64,000 nt of DNA from Natronincola peptidivorans (GTDB lineage: Bacteria; Bacillota; Clostridia; Peptostreptococcales; Natronincolaceae): NCBI RefSeq assembly GCF_900111615.1, contig NZ_FOHU01000014.1, positions 16,207 through 80,206 on the forward strand, read 5' to 3'. Position numbers and translations under genes: made by a program. Shown here piece after piece: positions 61,846 to 64,000 of this stretch. The notes under the pieces were generated by a model, which was not told where the DNA came from, made no database searches, and saw only the letters and a list, made by a program, of their open reading frames with translations. Every line of letters starts with the position of its first letter. The stretch's first letter is position 1.

Positions 61846-62468
61846 TATGCGTACACCTCCTCCACTTTTTGAACCGCATCTTTTGTAATAATGAATTTGT
61901 CATATTTTAAAATGTCATAAACATTTAATGTATTTACAGAAGCTGTCTCAATTCCTGGGATGTTTTTAGCTGATCTGATAACAGCTTCATTTTTATCCCC
62001 TATTACAATCAACGCTTTCTTTTCTACTTTTAAGTTCTTTAAGATGTTAGCCATCTCTTTTGTCTTTGGTGCTTCCAAAGTAAGTTCTTCTAATACAATA
62101 AGTTCATTACTATTTACTTTTGAAGTAAGTGCCGATTTCATGGCAAGTCTTTTTACTTTCTTCGGTAATGTGTACCCATGATTTCTTGGTTTTGGTGCAA
62201 ATACAACACCTCCGCCAACCCATAGTGGTGAACGAATGGTACCATGTCGAGCACGTCCAGTTCCTTTTTGTCTCCATGGCCTTCTCCCGCCGCCTCTTAC
62301 TTCTGATCTAGTTTTAGCAGACTGTGTTCCTTGTCTTTTATTTGCAAGTTGATTTTTAACAACTTCATAAAGCACGTGTTGGTTTACTTCTACGCCAAAT
62401 ACATTGTCGCTTAATTCTATTTCATTTACTTGTTCTCCAGACACATTGTATACAGATACTTTAGGCAT
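61845..62468 (-). CDS. rplD: 50S ribosomal protein L4
   Basis: A 207-residue L4 ([40 protein letters not shown]). It lines the tunnel constriction and in some bacteria represses the S10 operon. The ATG at 62468 follows AAAGGAGG. Confidence 0.97.
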   Translation of the reverse strand: MPKVSVYNVSGEQVNEIELSDNVFGVEVNQHVLYEVVKNQLANKRQGTQSAKTRSEVRGGGRRPWRQKGTGRARHGTIRSPLWVGGGVVFAPKPRNHGYTLPKKVKRLAMKSALTSKVNSNELIVLEELTLEAPKTKEMANILKNLKVEKKALIVIGDKNEAVIRSAKNIPGIETASVNTLNVYDILKYDKFIITKDAVQKVEEVYA

Positions 62469-62494
62469 AGTAAATCCTCCTTTCTGCAATTAAA

Positions 62495-63127
62495 TTATTT
62501 CCCTTGTTTTGTTGTTTCTTTGATAATTAATAATCCTTTTTTAGGTCCTGGCACAGCGCCCTTTACTAAAAGAGCATTTCTTTCTGTGTCTACCTTTACC
62601 ACTTCAAGATTTTGAACAGTAACCTGTACTGCTCCCATATGCCCAGGTAATTTTTTGCCCTTGAATACTCTCCCTGGATACGCAGACGCACCCATTGAAC
62701 CAGGTCTTCTATGATATCTAGAACCATGTGACATCGGTCCTCTGCTTTGACCATGTCTTTTAATAACACCTTGGAATCCTTTACCTTTAGAGACACCTGT
62801 AATATCTACTTTTTCACCTTCTTGGAAAAGATCCGCTTTGATTTCTTGACCTACTGTGAATTCTGGTGCGTTTTCTGTTCTAAATTCCTTTAGTTTTCTT
62901 TTGGCAGGAATTCCAGCCTTATCGTAATGTCCTTTTAATGGTTTGTTAACATTTTTTTCCTTTAAGGTATCATAACCTACTTGAACTGCATTGTATCCGT
63001 CTGTCTCAACAGTTTTTACTTGTGCCACAGCATTAGGTTCTACTTCAATAACAGTTACAGGTATTACTAACCCTTCGTTGTTGAAAATTTGAGTCATTCC
63101 AACTTTTCTACCTAATAAACCCTTCAT
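62495..63127 (-). CDS. rplC: 50S ribosomal protein L3
   Basis: A 210-residue L3 ([60 protein letters not shown]). It is an assembly starter near the peptidyl transferase centre. Confidence 0.98.
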   Translation of the reverse strand: MKGLLGRKVGMTQIFNNEGLVIPVTVIEVEPNAVAQVKTVETDGYNAVQVGYDTLKEKNVNKPLKGHYDKAGIPAKRKLKEFRTENAPEFTVGQEIKADLFQEGEKVDITGVSKGKGFQGVIKRHGQSRGPMSHGSRYHRRPGSMGASAYPGRVFKGKKLPGHMGAVQVTVQNLEVVKVDTERNALLVKGAVPGPKKGLLIIKETTKQGK

Positions 63128-63157
63128 TCTATTACACCTCCTATTAATCTTACAGCG

Positions 63158-63215
63158 GATTATACATTGCGTATAATCATACTAAGATAGGATGAATCTC
63201 ATCTCTTTATCTTAG
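63158..63215. other. two hairpins between rpsJ and rplC
   Basis: Perfect stems gattatac/gtataatc (63158-63165 and 63171-63178) and ctaagata/tatcttag (63182-63189 and 63208-63215, extended by gatga/tcatc inside) fill the 101-base gap. Processing or attenuation within the S10 operon is possible. Confidence 0.45.
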
Positions 63216-63228
63216 TTAAATTCATTTA

Positions 63229-63549
63229 TTATAATTTGATTTCTATATCTACGCCTGCTGGTAAGTCTAATCTCATTAATGCATCAACTGTTTTAGGCGT
63301 TGGGTTTAAGATGTCAACCAATCTTTTATGGGTTCTCATCTCAAACTGCTCTCTTGAATCCTTGTACTTGTGAACTGCTCTTAGTATAGTGATAATTTGT
63401 TTTTCTGTTGGTAATGGAACTGGTCCTGAAACTTCTGCTCCACTTCTTTTAGCAGTTTCCACAATTTTTTCAGCTGACTGATCTAATACTTTGTGATCAT
63501 AAGCTTTTAGTCTGATTCTAATTTTTTGCTTTGCTTTAGCTGTTGCCAT
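63229..63549 (-). CDS. rpsJ: 30S ribosomal protein S10
   Basis: A 106-residue S10 ([60 protein letters not shown]). It also takes part in antitermination with NusB. It leads the S10 operon after a long leader. Confidence 0.98.
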   Translation of the reverse strand: MATAKAKQKIRIRLKAYDHKVLDQSAEKIVETAKRSGAEVSGPVPLPTEKQIITILRAVHKYKDSREQFEMRTHKRLVDILNPTPKTVDALMRLDLPAGVDIEIKL

Positions 63550-63769
63550 TTGCTTTCCCTCCCTTTCATCGCACGTGATTTCTTTTTACGTACGACCTAG
63601 ACTACTGATACACCGTTCCGGGTGTGTTGAGATTTTTTTATATCAATGTCAGGTAGTCTTGTCGCCCGATTCTTAGATCTAGACATTTCTCCACGAAAAT
63701 TTCCTTACATTAGCAACCTTTCGCTTCATTGACTCTTCATAAAACTATAGGAACATGTCAAATAGACAC
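63550..63769 (-). promoter_or_regulatory. S10 operon leader
   Basis: A leader of about 220 bases with strong pairing on the minus strand: GACTACCTGA with TCAGTAGTC encloses ACACC/GGTGT. Ribosomal proteins control S10 operons through such leaders, but I cannot match one model. No gene is seen. Confidence 0.45.
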
Positions 63770-63775
63770 TAGTAT

Positions 63776-63804
63776 ATTTTATAACATCTAGTTGTAAAAT
63801 TCAA
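63776..63804 (-). promoter_or_regulatory. S10 operon promoter
   Basis: TTGAAT (63804-63799), a 17-base spacer and TAAAAT (63781-63776) on the minus strand, between the tuf terminator and rpsJ. Confidence 0.6.
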
Positions 63805-63851
63805 CCCTATTTCAGATATTTATTAATTTTTTTCTATTTTTCATAAATGCA

Positions 63852-63886
63852 AATTTAGAAGAAGAGAAAGCCTCTTCTTCTAAATT
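63852..63886 (-). terminator. tuf terminator
   Basis: Fifteen-base arms (63852-63866 and 63872-63886) pair perfectly around a five-base loop, just past the tuf stop codon. The T run is weak on the minus strand. Confidence 0.65.
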
Positions 63887-63904
63887 AATTTTGCTCAAAT
63901 CTTA

Positions 63905-64000
63905 CTATTCAATAATAGAAGCAACTACTCCAGCACCTACAGTTCTTCCACCTTCACGGATAGCGAATCTTAAGCCTTCTTCTGTAGCGATTGGGCTGAT
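63905..64000 (-). CDS. tuf: elongation factor Tu, C-terminal end (partial)
   Basis: The last 31 codons of EF-Tu ([27 protein letters not shown], then TAG). EF-Tu brings aminoacyl-tRNA to the ribosome. The rest lies outside the window. Position before the S10 operon is the usual str-operon end. Confidence 0.97.
   Translation of the reverse strand: MSPIATEEGLRFAIREGGRTVGAGVVASIIE

Overview
The window is low-GC DNA from an anaerobic, spore-forming Firmicute of the class Clostridia. Support comes from the S10-spc-alpha ribosomal cluster in Gram-positive order, zinc-type S14 and S4, an EcfA1-EcfA2-EcfT-TruA-L13-S9 tail, a CwlD spore-cortex amidase next in line, and a hybrid-cluster protein (Hcp) gene. 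An Alkaliphilus-like genus is a guess. TTG and GTG starts are frequent, and many starts below were set by Shine-Dalgarno position.

Layout. (1) Bases 1-8.6 kb are chromosomal: an NlpC/P60 peptidase, signal peptidase I, a DUF418 membrane protein, a structured intergenic stretch, an FAD oxidoreductase, Hcp with two CRP/FNR-type palindromes upstream, a divergent polysaccharide deacetylase, a small holin-like membrane protein, and cwlD. (2) Bases 8,672-43,242 are a complete-looking 34.6-kb prophage. (3) Bases 43.2-64 kb run rpsI, rplM, truA, ecfT, ecfA2, ecfA1, rplQ, rpoA, rpsD, rpsK, rpsM, rpmJ, infA, a KOW protein, map, adk, secY, then the spc and S10 operons, ending in the 3' end of tuf. All are on the minus strand.

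The prophage sits in the 3' end of rpsI. A 16-bp direct repeat lies at both ends and encodes the S9 C-terminal tail. The phage arm restores the last codon with a TAG stop in place of TAA, and it supplies a new terminator. The old rpsI terminator is now about 34.5 kb away beside cwlD.

The prophage reads mostly on the minus strand. A plus-strand lysogeny cassette (CI-like repressor, ImmA-like protease, tyrosine integrase) faces a Cro-like gene across a three-operator switch. Early genes follow (excisionase-like, Rha antirepressor, many small ORFs, a 3D-domain protein, an HUH rolling-circle Rep beside a large nested inverted repeat, a PAPS-reductase-like protein, a sigma-like late regulator). 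Next come an accessory three-gene block, HNH and terminase with a cos-like gap, an HK97-type head module, a PBSX-like contractile tail module with a textbook -1 frameshift in the tail chaperone, and lysis genes. A two-gene cargo unit (HTH-ImmA plus an unknown protein) is at the far end.

Most unusual are: the accessory block at 29.0-31.6 kb (a DUF4145-like zinc-ribbon protein, an unknown 338-residue protein and a four-helix membrane protein), whose two leading genes carry the same 32-bp element 46-47 nt before their starts; a 29-residue membrane peptide divergent from that block; a DUF3892 gene framed by perfect 14-bp inverted repeats; and a three-copy 39-bp tail-plus-RBS repeat in the early region.
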